The notes beneath the pieces were generated by a model. That model ran no database searches. It was given only the letters and a program-made list of their open reading frames with translations, and was not told the origin of the DNA. From Ruegeria lacuscaerulensis (GTDB lineage: Bacteria > Pseudomonadota > Alphaproteobacteria > Rhodobacterales > Rhodobacteraceae), in NCBI RefSeq assembly GCF_013033355.1, contig NZ_WQDY01000008.1, positions 62,001 to 126,000 on the forward strand: a stretch of 64,000 nt of DNA, given 5' to 3'. A program made the position numbers and the translations under genes. Every line of letters starts with the position of its first letter. The first letter of the stretch is position 1. Shown piece by piece: positions 22,370-31,512 of the stretch.

Positions 22370-24067
22370 ATGATTTCTCGACGTGACTTCTTGCAGGTTT
22401 CAATGGCAGCTTCGGCCCTGTACGGGGCGTCCGGGTTTGGCAAATGGGCCAAGCTTGCCGCGCAGCAAAGCCTAACGCAGGATCAATTGCTGGAGTTCGA
22501 GACCTTCGGCAATATCAGCCTGATCCATGTCACCGACATCCACGCGCAACTCAAGCCGATCTATTTCCGTGAACCCGAGGTAAACCTTGGTATTGGCGAT
22601 GCGCGAGGGCAGATGCCGCATGTCACGGGGGCGGTTTTCCGCAAGGCGTACGGGATCGAAGATGGAAGCCCGTCGGCCTATGCGCTGACCTACAATGATT
22701 TCTCTGCGCTGGCCAAGACCTACGGTCGGGTTGGTGGATTGGACCGGGTCTCAACTGTCATCAACGCCATTCGTGCTGACCGTCCTGATGCCCTTTTATT
22801 GGATGGGGGCGATACCTGGCACGGTTCATACACCTGCTATCAGACGGCCGGTCAGGACATGGTCAATGTCATGAACGCGCTGAAACCCGATGCTATGACC
22901 TTCCATTGGGAGTTCACGTTGGGCAGCGACAGGGTTAACGAAATCGTCGAAAGCTTGCCTTTTGCGGCCTTGGGTCAAAACATCTTTGATGCCGAGTGGG
23001 ACGAACCTGCAGAATTGTTCCAACCCTACAAGTTTTTTGATCGGGGCGGTGCAAAGGTTGCTGTTATCGGGCAAGCGTTTCCTTACATGCCCATCGCGAA
23101 CCCAGGCTGGATGTTCCCAGAATATTCATTCGGTATCCGGGATGAAAACATGCAGGTAATGGTGGACGAGGTTCGCGATGCCGGTGCCGATGTCGTCGTC
23201 GTCCTCAGCCATAATGGCTTTGACGTGGATAAGAAGATGGCAGGTCAGGTGCAAGGGATCGACGTGATCCTAAGCGGTCACACGCATGACGCGCTACCCG
23301 AGCCGGTTCTGGTCGGTAAAACGCATATCATTGCGTCTGGCTCGAACGGAAAATTCGTTAGCCGCGTCGATCTCGACGTGAGGGGCGGGCAGATGATGGG
23401 GCTGAAGCACAAGCTGATCCCGATCTTCTCTGACGTCATCGCTCCTGATCCTGCGATCACTGCTCTGATAAATGATCAGCGCGCGCCGTACGAGGCTGCG
23501 CTGAGTGAGGTGATTGGCAAAACGGATTCGTTGCTCTACCGCCGTGGCAACTTTAACGGCACCTGGGATGACCTGATTTGCGATGCTCTGATCAATGAGC
23601 GTGAGGCAGACATCGCGATGTCGCCCGGCGTCCGTTGGGGGCCGTCAATACTGCCTGCGCAGGATATCACGCGCGAGGACATTTGGAACGTCACATCGAT
23701 GTCGTATCCCAATGCCTATCGCACAGAAATGACAGGCGAATTCATCCATGTGATTCTCGAGGATGTCGGTGACAACCTGTTCAATCCCGACCCCTACTAC
23801 CAGCAGGGCGGCGATATGGTCCGCGTCGGTGGGCTTGGCTACCGCATCGATGTGACCAAACCACAAGGGCAGCGGATCAGCGAAATGACCCTGCTCAAAA
23901 CGGGTGAAGCGATTGATCCGTCGAAAACCTACGTCGTGGCTGGTTGGGCCAGTGTCAACGAAGGCACTGAGGGTCCGCCGATCTGGGATGTCGTCGAAAA
24001 CCACATTCGCAACCTTGGCACCGTAACGGTGGAAGAGAACACTAGTGTCGATGTTGTCGGCGCTTAA
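22370..24067 (+). CDS. soxB: SoxB, thiosulfohydrolase
   Basis: The 565-residue protein begins with a Tat-like signal (SRRDFLQVSMAASALYG). The metallophosphoesterase motifs are in order: HVTDIHAQLKP, LLDGGDTWHGS, SHNG and SGHTHD, which bind the di-manganese centre. The normal NHE box reads FHWEFTLG, as in known SoxB. SoxB cuts sulfate from SoxY-bound S-sulfonate by hydrolysis in the periplasm. soxC follows after 24 bases. Confidence 0.94.
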   Translation: MISRRDFLQVSMAASALYGASGFGKWAKLAAQQSLTQDQLLEFETFGNISLIHVTDIHAQLKPIYFREPEVNLGIGDARGQMPHVTGAVFRKAYGIEDGSPSAYALTYNDFSALAKTYGRVGGLDRVSTVINAIRADRPDALLLDGGDTWHGSYTCYQTAGQDMVNVMNALKPDAMTFHWEFTLGSDRVNEIVESLPFAALGQNIFDAEWDEPAELFQPYKFFDRGGAKVAVIGQAFPYMPIANPGWMFPEYSFGIRDENMQVMVDEVRDAGADVVVVLSHNGFDVDKKMAGQVQGIDVILSGHTHDALPEPVLVGKTHIIASGSNGKFVSRVDLDVRGGQMMGLKHKLIPIFSDVIAPDPAITALINDQRAPYEAALSEVIGKTDSLLYRRGNFNGTWDDLICDALINEREADIAMSPGVRWGPSILPAQDITREDIWNVTSMSYPNAYRTEMTGEFIHVILEDVGDNLFNPDPYYQQGGDMVRVGGLGYRIDVTKPQGQRISEMTLLKTGEAIDPSKTYVVAGWASVNEGTEGPPIWDVVENHIRNLGTVTVEENTSVDVVGA

Positions 24068-24091
24068 GAAACAGATGGAGACCTAAGAGAT

Positions 24092-25354
24092 ATGGATGAC
24101 GCGTTCAAACCGTCCCGCCGGGCCTTCCTGAAAGGCAGTGCTGCGGTCGCCGCAGGATCAGTCGCGGGTGCGGCAGCCGCAGACACGCCCGATCCACTGA
24201 TAACAGAGCTTCAGGATTGGGCGTCTTATACGGGTGCCGGTGTCGATGAGTCACCTTATGGCCTGCCGATCAGTTTCGAATCTCATGTCGTTCGGCGCAA
24301 CGTGGAATGGCTGACCGCCTCTCCGATTTCGTCGATCAACTTCACACCGATCCACGCCCTTGATGGTACGATCACTCCGCAAGGATGCGCTTTTGAGCGT
24401 CATCATTCGGGCGCGATTGAGCTGCGCAAAGAGGATTATCGCCTGATGATCAACGGGCTGGTCGATCGCCCGCTTGTGTTTACTTATGAAGACATTGAGC
24501 GTTTCCCGCGCGAAAACCATGTGTATTTCTGCGAATGCGCGGCGAACACTGGTATGGAGTGGGCTGGTGCTCAACTCAATGGCGTCCAATTTACGCACGG
24601 CATGATTCATAACATGGAATACACCGGCGTTCCTCTGCGCACGCTGTTGCAGGAAGCAGGCGCCGATTTCTCACCAGACAAATGGGTCTATGTTGAAGGC
24701 GCAGACGCGTCATCAAATGGCCGCTCCATCCCGATGGAAAAAGCGCTGGATGACGTGTTGGTGGCTTTCAAGGCAAATGGTGAAGCGCTGCGCATGGAGC
24801 ATGGATATCCGGTGCGACTGGTTGTTCCTGGCTGGGAAGGCAACATGTGGGTCAAGTGGCTGCGCCGCATTGAGGTCGTCGATATGGCGGTCGAAAGCCG
24901 CGAAGAAACATCAAAATACACTGATGTCTACGCTGATGGCACAGCCCAGAAATGGACGTGGGTGATGGATGCAAAATCCGTCATCACCTCACCCAGCCCG
25001 CAAATGCCGATCAAACACGGACCGGGACCTTTGGTCATTTCCGGGCTTGCTTGGTCAGGCCACGGGCAAATTACGCGGGTCGATGTGTCCAAGGACGGTG
25101 GGATCACCTGGGAGACGGCGCGTCTTGGCAAGCAGGGCGGCAGCAAGGCTTTGACGCGTTTCTATCTCGATACGAATTGGGACGGAGCACCAATGTTGTT
25201 GCAGGCCCGGGCGATAGACGAGACTGGCTATGTGCAGCCAACCAAAGACCAGCTACGCGAAAAGCGCGGAGAAAACGCGGTCTACCACAACAACTGTATC
25301 CAAACTTGGTACGTGAGCGCAGAAGGGATCGCTGAGAATGTCGAAGTCTCTTAG
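24092..25354 (+). CDS. soxC: SoxC, molybdenum subunit of sulfane dehydrogenase SoxCD
   Basis: The 420-residue protein has a Tat signal (SRRAFLKGSAAVAAGSVAG) and the sulfite-oxidase fold. The molybdenum-binding Cys is in YFCECAANTGMEW, and a conserved C-terminal dimer domain follows. SoxCD takes six electrons from the SoxY-bound sulfane sulfur so that thiosulfate goes fully to sulfate without sulfur globules. It overlaps soxD by 17 bases, so the two subunits are probably translated together. Confidence 0.93.
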   Translation: MDDAFKPSRRAFLKGSAAVAAGSVAGAAAADTPDPLITELQDWASYTGAGVDESPYGLPISFESHVVRRNVEWLTASPISSINFTPIHALDGTITPQGCAFERHHSGAIELRKEDYRLMINGLVDRPLVFTYEDIERFPRENHVYFCECAANTGMEWAGAQLNGVQFTHGMIHNMEYTGVPLRTLLQEAGADFSPDKWVYVEGADASSNGRSIPMEKALDDVLVAFKANGEALRMEHGYPVRLVVPGWEGNMWVKWLRRIEVVDMAVESREETSKYTDVYADGTAQKWTWVMDAKSVITSPSPQMPIKHGPGPLVISGLAWSGHGQITRVDVSKDGGITWETARLGKQGGSKALTRFYLDTNWDGAPMLLQARAIDETGYVQPTKDQLREKRGENAVYHNNCIQTWYVSAEGIAENVEVS

Positions 25355-26663
25355 TCATGTTTTCCTGCCCGTATTTGGTGGCACAGCCTTTGTGCTTGCG
25401 GCAGCGTTGGTATTTGCCAATCGGAACTACGGCCAGTCGAAGATAGACACTTTGGAAACCCGGATAGGTCAGGTTGAAGCGCATGCAGCATCAGCTCTAG
25501 AAAACGCGCAAGCGGAGGCCAGTCGAGCGGCTGAACTCGAGACTATAGTCGAAGAAATCCAAGCGGCCGCCGCGGAACGGGTTGCAAATGGTGCGAACCT
25601 AACTGCACCGGCGCCCATTCGCGACGGTACTATTGGGCTTGGACGTCCTGCATTGGAGGAAGAGATCGCTGCCTGGAACGTTGACATCTTGCCCGACGGG
25701 CGTGGCTTGCCGGTTGGATCAGGCGATGTCTGGACCGGAGAAGAAGTGTTTGTCGACCGGTGTGCGTCCTGCCACGGAGAGTTTGCCGAGGGCGCCGACA
25801 ATTGGCCTGTTCTGGCCGGTGGATTCGACACGCTTGCCGACGAGGATCCTGTAAAAACCATCGGGTCTTATTGGCCTCATTTGTCGACCGCTTGGGACTA
25901 TATTTCCCGCTCAATGCCATTTGGTGAAGCAGGTACGCTTACGGCGGATGAGACCTACGCAATCGTCGCCTATATCCTTTATTCCAACGATCTGGTGGAT
26001 GACGATTTCGTTCTCAGCAATGAAAATTTCGCCGAATTCAGGATGTACAACAAGGATGGATTTGTCGTCGACACGCGACCTGAGACTGAGTACGCAGAAT
26101 GGCGAGAAGAGCCCTGCATGGAGAACTGCAAAACAGAGGCCGCGGTTACTATGCGTTCTGTCTTTCTGGTTGAGACACCACCAGAAGGCGGTTCGAATTC
26201 GGTCATGAATGAAGCCAGTGCGGACGAGTTACCGACGTTTACGGCGGAAGGGCCCTCGTTCATTCCAGCCGCAGCGCCAAGACCTGAGGAAGAAGCTGCC
26301 GCTACACCGGCTGTTCAGGAAATCGACGAGGCTGACCAGATTACGGAACTGTTCGCAGCCGGTGAGAAGGTCTTCAAGAAGTGTAAGTCCTGCCATCAGG
26401 TTGGTGACGGTGCTAAGGACAGCACGGGTCCCGCGCTGAACGGAGTTATCGGGGCCAACGCAGGGTCGGTTGAAGGGTTCAAATACTCCAAAGCTATGAA
26501 AACAGCTGCCGAGGCCGGTCTTGTTTGGACCGAAGAAGAAATGGCGGCCTTCCTTACAAAACCCAAGGACTACATGAAAGGCACGCGCATGTCATTTGCG
26601 GGTCTAAAGAAACCGGACGATATTGAAGCCGTGATCGTCTACCTCAAGTCTTTCGGAAGCTGA
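25338..26663 (+). CDS. soxD: SoxD, diheme cytochrome c subunit of SoxCD
   Basis: The 441-residue protein has an N-terminal hydrophobic anchor or signal (FLPVFGGTAFVLAAALVFA), a coiled-coil-like Ala/Glu-rich stretch to about residue 85, and two heme sites, CASCH (Cys142-His146) and CKSCH (Cys349-His353). It takes electrons from SoxC and passes them on to cytochrome c. The two domains are joined by a Pro/Glu-rich linker (~300-330). It starts inside the soxC end. Confidence 0.92.
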   Translation: MSKSLSHVFLPVFGGTAFVLAAALVFANRNYGQSKIDTLETRIGQVEAHAASALENAQAEASRAAELETIVEEIQAAAAERVANGANLTAPAPIRDGTIGLGRPALEEEIAAWNVDILPDGRGLPVGSGDVWTGEEVFVDRCASCHGEFAEGADNWPVLAGGFDTLADEDPVKTIGSYWPHLSTAWDYISRSMPFGEAGTLTADETYAIVAYILYSNDLVDDDFVLSNENFAEFRMYNKDGFVVDTRPETEYAEWREEPCMENCKTEAAVTMRSVFLVETPPEGGSNSVMNEASADELPTFTAEGPSFIPAAAPRPEEEAAATPAVQEIDEADQITELFAAGEKVFKKCKSCHQVGDGAKDSTGPALNGVIGANAGSVEGFKYSKAMKTAAEAGLVWTEEEMAAFLTKPKDYMKGTRMSFAGLKKPDDIEAVIVYLKSFGS

Positions 26664-26665
26664 TC

Positions 26666-27373
26666 GTGCGGTGGTCGTGCATTCTAACCTGCGCAACACT
26701 TTTGGTTGCGATCGCGCCATCGACCCACGCGGCAGATGACCTTGGTGATGCTGAAGCTGGCAAAGTGGTGTTTGCCAAATGCAAAGGTTGTCATCAGGTT
26801 GGAGAAGGAGCCGAAAATAAAATCGGGCCGCATCTGAACGGTGTTTTTGGTCGGAAAGCCGCAGGCCTCGATGGGTTTAATTACTCCAAGAGCCTTGTGC
26901 GTGCAGGTAGCTCGGGTCTGGAATGGCACGCTGACACTCTGTCCGCCTACATCGAAAACCCACGCTCATTTGCGTCAGGCACGAGGATGAGTTTTCGCGG
27001 TTTGAACGACCCGGAAGACCGAGCCAACGTGATCGCGTATTTGCGGGGTTTTTCAGACAATCCCCGAGATATCCCGGAAGCGGATCCAACCGCGAAAGGC
27101 ACGGATCATTCGATCGATCCTGCGATCCTGGCGATACAAGGAGATCCTGAGTACGGCGCATATCTCAGCAGCGAATGTACAACATGCCACCAGATTGAGG
27201 GAGGCGATGAGGGCATTCCTTCGATTGTGTACTGGCCTGACGAAGACTTCGTGGTCGCCATGCACGCTTACAAGGACAAACAGCGGCCACATCCGGTCAT
27301 GCAAATGATCGCTGGACGGCTGAGCAATGACGAGATCGCGGCATTGGCCGCCTACTTCAATAATCCAGAATGA
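26666..27373 (+). CDS. soxE: SoxE-like diheme cytochrome c
   Basis: The 235-residue precursor has a signal peptide and two heme sites, CKGCH (Cys39-His43) and CTTCH (Cys171-His175). The first domain resembles cytochrome c2/c550 and the heme domain of SoxD. The second resembles the cytochrome subunit of flavocytochrome c. Such proteins pair with SoxF as sulfide dehydrogenase. It starts with GTG only 2 bases after the soxD stop, which implies translational coupling, and soxF is 24 bases on. Confidence 0.85.
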   Translation: MRWSCILTCATLLVAIAPSTHAADDLGDAEAGKVVFAKCKGCHQVGEGAENKIGPHLNGVFGRKAAGLDGFNYSKSLVRAGSSGLEWHADTLSAYIENPRSFASGTRMSFRGLNDPEDRANVIAYLRGFSDNPRDIPEADPTAKGTDHSIDPAILAIQGDPEYGAYLSSECTTCHQIEGGDEGIPSIVYWPDEDFVVAMHAYKDKQRPHPVMQMIAGRLSNDEIAALAAYFNNPE

Positions 27374-27397
27374 AAGTGCCTAAGGGGAGGAAACGCG

Positions 27398-28660
27398 ATG
27401 ACACTCAATAGACGAGTATTTCTTGGAGCCGCAGGGGTAGTGGCCGCCGGGCTATCCGCTCCGATGGTGCTGGCTCAAGGCAAGCCCCGTGTAGTGGTTG
27501 TTGGTGGCGGTGCAGGCGGTGCAACTGCCGCGCGGTACATTGCAAAGGACAGCAAAGGTGAGATTGACGTGACGCTGATTGAGCCGTCTCGGACTTACTA
27601 TACCTGTTTCTTCTCAAACCTTTATTTGGGAGGTTTTCAGGAGCTATCGGACATCGCCCACAGCTACGGCACGCTTGCCGCGAACTACGGTATCAACGTC
27701 GTGCATGATTGGGCCACTGGGGTCGACCGCGACGCAAAGACGGTGTCCTTGGCAGGTGGTGGGTCAGTTCCTTATGACAAACTGATCCTCAGCCCGGGTA
27801 TCGACTTTGTTGATGGCGCGGTCGAGGGCTGGGACCTATCGGCCCAAAACAAGATGCCACATGCGTACAAGGCTGGTTCTCAGACTGAGCTTTTGAAAGC
27901 GCAGATCATGGCGATGCCCGAAGGCGGTACCTTCGCGATGGTCGCTCCTCCTAACCCGTACCGTTGCCCGCCCGGGCCGTATGAACGGGTTTCGATGGTG
28001 GCGCACGTGCTGAAGGCAAACAACCCAACAGCAAAGATCATTGTCGCCGATCCGAAGCCGAAATTCTCGAAAATGGCTTTGTTCCAAGAGGGCTGGGGAA
28101 ACAACTACGAAGGAATGGTCGACTGGATCGGCGAAGATTTCGGCGGTGGCATTGTATCCGTGAATCCGGATGCAATGACGGTGACTATCGACGGCGAAGA
28201 GACGAAGGTTGATGTCTGCAATGTGATCCCAGCGATGAAAGCAGGTCGAATTGCGGAAATGGCGGGAGTGACCGATGGCAACTGGGCACCAGTAAATGCT
28301 GCGGACATGTCCTCCAAAGCCGATCCGGATATCTACGTTCTTGGTGATGCCAGCCAGCAGGGTGACATGCCGAAATCCGGTTTTTCGGCAAACAGTCAGG
28401 CAAAAGTATGTGCGAATGCGGTGCGAGGTGCGTTGACCGGATCTAAAGTATTCCCGGCCAAGTTCTCGAACACATGCTGGTCGCTGATCGATACCGATGA
28501 TGGCGTTAAGGTTGGCGCAACCTATGAGGCGACGCCAGAAAAGATCGCGAAAGTCGATGGCTTTATCAGTCAAACCGGTGAAGATGCCGATTTGAGAAAA
28601 GCGACTTACGAAGAGTCGCTGGGTTGGTACGCCGGTATCACGTCGGACATGTTTGGTTGA
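27398..28660 (+). CDS. soxF: SoxF, FAD subunit of flavocytochrome c sulfide dehydrogenase
   Basis: The 420-residue protein has a Tat signal (NRRVFLGAAGVVAAGLSAPM), the FAD-binding VVVVGGGAGGATAARYIA, and YYTCFFSNLYLGG, where the Cys matches the residue that holds FAD covalently in FccB. A C-terminal FccB-like domain follows (TCWSLIDTDDGVKVGATYE). It oxidises sulfide and passes electrons to SoxE. SoxF can also help reactivate SoxY. A strong GGGGAGG precedes ATG 27398. Confidence 0.92.
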   Translation: MTLNRRVFLGAAGVVAAGLSAPMVLAQGKPRVVVVGGGAGGATAARYIAKDSKGEIDVTLIEPSRTYYTCFFSNLYLGGFQELSDIAHSYGTLAANYGINVVHDWATGVDRDAKTVSLAGGGSVPYDKLILSPGIDFVDGAVEGWDLSAQNKMPHAYKAGSQTELLKAQIMAMPEGGTFAMVAPPNPYRCPPGPYERVSMVAHVLKANNPTAKIIVADPKPKFSKMALFQEGWGNNYEGMVDWIGEDFGGGIVSVNPDAMTVTIDGEETKVDVCNVIPAMKAGRIAEMAGVTDGNWAPVNAADMSSKADPDIYVLGDASQQGDMPKSGFSANSQAKVCANAVRGALTGSKVFPAKFSNTCWSLIDTDDGVKVGATYEATPEKIAKVDGFISQTGEDADLRKATYEESLGWYAGITSDMFG

Positions 28661-28740
28661 GGCAATCGGGGGCTTTGACCGGTGTCAAAGACCCCGATGA
28701 TCAATCTGAGAAAATGCGGTTCAGGAGGAGGACTAAAAAC

Positions 28741-29175
28741 ATGAAACACTTTATCGCCGCAGCCGCGTTTTCCACTGTTCTGGCGAGCCAAGGGCTTGCA
28801 GAAGAGATCATCACTATCCCCTTCGACGGCAGTTTTGATGATGCAACGTTCGCCGTCGAGTCCGCTATTGTGGGACAGGGACTGGTCATCGACTATGTAA
28901 GCCACGTCGGCGACATGTTGAATCGAACAGGCGCTGATGTCGGCAGCGACAAACAGATATTTGCAGCTGCAGACATCTTAATCTTCTGCTCGGCAAAAAT
29001 TTCGCGCGAGGTCATGGAAGCCGACCCAATGAATATTGGCTTCTGCCCCTATGGGATTTTTGTAGCCGAAGACGACAATGGTGTGATGGTTGGATACCGA
29101 AGCTATCCTGATGGACCAATGCAAAAGGTTCAGACCCTGTTGTCCGGGATCGTAGAAGAAGCCGTTGAGAACTGA
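28741..29175 (+). CDS. Exported DUF302 domain protein in the sox operon
   Basis: The 144-residue protein has a signal peptide ([20 protein letters not shown]) and a single DUF302 domain ([20 protein letters not shown] to [12 protein letters not shown]). DUF302 proteins recur near sulfur-oxidation genes but their function is unknown; a redox or sulfur-binding role has been proposed from context. The GGAGGAG before ATG 28741 is strong. The next gene starts 1 base after its stop, so it is coupled to ALA synthase. Confidence 0.85.
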   Translation: MKHFIAAAAFSTVLASQGLAEEIITIPFDGSFDDATFAVESAIVGQGLVIDYVSHVGDMLNRTGADVGSDKQIFAAADILIFCSAKISREVMEADPMNIGFCPYGIFVAEDDNGVMVGYRSYPDGPMQKVQTLLSGIVEEAVEN

Positions 29176-29176
29176 A

Positions 29177-30400
29177 ATGAACTACCAGCGGTTTTTTCGT
29201 GATCAACTCGACCAGCTTCAAGAGGAAGGGAACTATCGGGTCTTTGCGGATCTCGAAAGGCAGTGTGGCGCGTTCCCGCAAGCGCGTAGCTACGCGGAAA
29301 ATGGTCCCGAGAAAGTCACTGTATGGTGCTCTAATGATTATCTGGGGATGGGTCAGCACCCCAGTGTTATTGCAGCAATGCACAAGGTGATCGATGAGTG
29401 TGGTGCCGGGGCAGGCGGAACGCGGAATATCTCTGGAACGACCCACGAGCATGTTTTGCTGGAACGAGAACTTGCTGACTTGCACCGAAAAGATGCTGCT
29501 TTGCTGTTCACCTCCGGGTACGTCTCGAACTGGGCTGCCTTGGGAACTTTGGCGTCTCGCATTCCTGGCATCACAGTCCTGTCTGACGAGTTGAACCATG
29601 CCTCGATGATCGAGGGCATTCGCCACAGTCGGTGCCAGAAGCGTATCTGGAAACACAACGATGTGGCGGACCTTGAAAGGCACCTTGCTGAATTGCCTGC
29701 CAATGCACCGAAGCTCATTGCGTTTGAGAGCGTCTATTCCATGGATGGCGATATTGCACCAATTGCCGAGATCTGTGATCTGGCTGATCGCTATGGTGCG
29801 ATGACCTATTTGGATGAGGTTCACGCCGTAGGGCTTTATGGACCACGCGGCGGAGGCATTGCCGAACGCGAGGGTCTGATGGATCGGCTAACCGTCATTG
29901 AGGGGACATTGGGCAAAGCATTCGGCGTAGTTGGTGGATACATCTCGGCGTCGAAAGAGCTTGTCGACTTTGTGCGATCCTTCGCCAGCGGGTTTATCTT
30001 TACCACTGCATTGCCTCCAGCCGTGGCCGCAGGAGCTGCTGCTTCGGTTCGGCACCTGAAGCAAAGCAATTCGGAACGACATCTACACCAGCAGCGCGTG
30101 CGCGAGGTGCGAGACAGGCTGGACGATCTGGGCATTCCGCATACACCGAACCCAAGTCACATAATTCCGGTCATGGTCGGCGATCCGGTCAAGTGTCGCT
30201 TCATCTCTGACGTGCTGATGCGTGACTATGGAATTTATATCCAGCCGATCAATTATCCAACCGTCCCCAAGGGAACGGAACGTCTACGGATTACACCTTC
30301 CCCAGTGCATTCCACCGACGACGTGGATCGACTGGTGTCTGCCTTGGGTGAGCTATGGACACAATGCCAGTTGGCGCGCAGACCAATGGCCGCTCAATGA
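29177..30400 (+). CDS. hemA: 5-aminolevulinate synthase, sox-linked copy
   Basis: This 407-residue protein is an alpha-oxoamine synthase with the ALAS signature: [34 protein letters not shown], the cofactor Asp in [12 protein letters not shown] (Asp213) and the PLP Lys247 in [14 protein letters not shown]. It condenses glycine and succinyl-CoA to start heme synthesis. It begins 1 base after the DUF302 stop. Rhodobacterales often have two ALAS isozymes; this copy is likely an extra one supplying heme for SoxX, A, D and E. Confidence 0.9.
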   Translation: MNYQRFFRDQLDQLQEEGNYRVFADLERQCGAFPQARSYAENGPEKVTVWCSNDYLGMGQHPSVIAAMHKVIDECGAGAGGTRNISGTTHEHVLLERELADLHRKDAALLFTSGYVSNWAALGTLASRIPGITVLSDELNHASMIEGIRHSRCQKRIWKHNDVADLERHLAELPANAPKLIAFESVYSMDGDIAPIAEICDLADRYGAMTYLDEVHAVGLYGPRGGGIAEREGLMDRLTVIEGTLGKAFGVVGGYISASKELVDFVRSFASGFIFTTALPPAVAAGAAASVRHLKQSNSERHLHQQRVREVRDRLDDLGIPHTPNPSHIIPVMVGDPVKCRFISDVLMRDYGIYIQPINYPTVPKGTERLRITPSPVHSTDDVDRLVSALGELWTQCQLARRPMAAQ

Positions 30401-30452
30401 CAACTTGACCGAAGACAAGGACGCGCAAGCAACCAAGTGAGAGTCTCTGTTG

Positions 30453-31511
30453 ATGGAAAGACTCATCGATTTGTTGGGAGACCCTGGCGCTTTGGCATTT
30501 GCCGGTGCGCTTGTCGGTATCTTGTTCGGCGTGACGGCCCAGAAGTCTCACTTTTGTTTGAGAGCGTCGACCATCGAAGTCGCCAAAGGCGAGCTTGGTC
30601 CTCGACTGGCTGTCTGGCTAATCGCCTTCACCGCAACGCTCACCTTAGTGCAGGCGTTTGTCGCGTTTGAGTGGTTAGACCTTTCTGAGACACGCGCGAT
30701 TGCGTCGACGGGCAGTCTCAGCGGCGCGATAATTGGCGGAGCGATGTTCGGCGTTGGTATGGTTCTGGCGCGTGGGTGCGCATCTCGCCTGTTGGTATTG
30801 GCCTCCTGCGGTAATCTGCGCGCCCTGATTGCAGGATTGGTTTTAACCTTAGTGGCTCAGGCTGCTTACACGGGCGTTCTTAGTCCCGCCCGCGAATTGC
30901 TTTCTGGGATCTGGACTGTCTCAGGGGGCGCCTCGAGAGATCTTTCAGAAATACTTGGATTTTCGTCAGTTGCTTATACAGCCGTTGCAGTATTGGGATT
31001 GGTGTCGGCAATTGCATTCGCATTCCACCGGAGAGTTGCTCCAATCAGGATCGTAACAGCCGCAGGAGTTGGCGTGGCGGTGGCGCTTGGCTGGTTAATG
31101 ACATTTGCCATCGCGCAAGCATCATTTGAAGTCGTGCCTGTTTCGTCAGTCACGTTCACCGGACCGGCTACGGATACACTGATGGCGTTGGTTGCCGAGC
31201 GAAACGTCGTGTTGTCCTTCGGTATCGGCCTTGTTCCAGGCGTAGCAATTGGTGCTGCAGGCTCGGCCCTAACTGCAGGGGAGTGGAAGATCGAACGTTT
31301 TGGTCCGGATGCTCCGATGGAGCGCTACCTTGTTGGAGCTGTCCTCATGGGGTTTGGAGCCATGCTGGCCGGAGGTTGCGCCGTGGGTGCAGGGCTTTCA
31401 GGAGGGTCCGCCCTGTCATTGACGGCTTGGCTTGCCGTTTTCTTCATGTGGGTTGGAGCGATCAGCGCGCATAGGTTAATGCGCCGAATTCCTGTTCCTC
31501 AAACGTCCTGA
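30453..31511 (+). CDS. YeeE/YedE family full-length transporter at the end of the sox run
   Basis: The 352-residue protein has about ten helices and the YeeE cysteine sites HFCLRASTIEVAKGELG, ARGCASRLLVLASCGNLR and GGCAVGAGLSGGS. It is the third family member in the window that can stand alone or pair. It begins at ATG 30453, 52 bases after ALA synthase, so it probably belongs to the sox transcript and may import thiosulfate or export a product. It is tail-to-tail with soxH, with one base between. Confidence 0.83.
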   Translation: MERLIDLLGDPGALAFAGALVGILFGVTAQKSHFCLRASTIEVAKGELGPRLAVWLIAFTATLTLVQAFVAFEWLDLSETRAIASTGSLSGAIIGGAMFGVGMVLARGCASRLLVLASCGNLRALIAGLVLTLVAQAAYTGVLSPARELLSGIWTVSGGASRDLSEILGFSSVAYTAVAVLGLVSAIAFAFHRRVAPIRIVTAAGVGVAVALGWLMTFAIAQASFEVVPVSSVTFTGPATDTLMALVAERNVVLSFGIGLVPGVAIGAAGSALTAGEWKIERFGPDAPMERYLVGAVLMGFGAMLAGGCAVGAGLSGGSALSLTAWLAVFFMWVGAISAHRLMRRIPVPQTS

Positions 31512-31512
31512 G

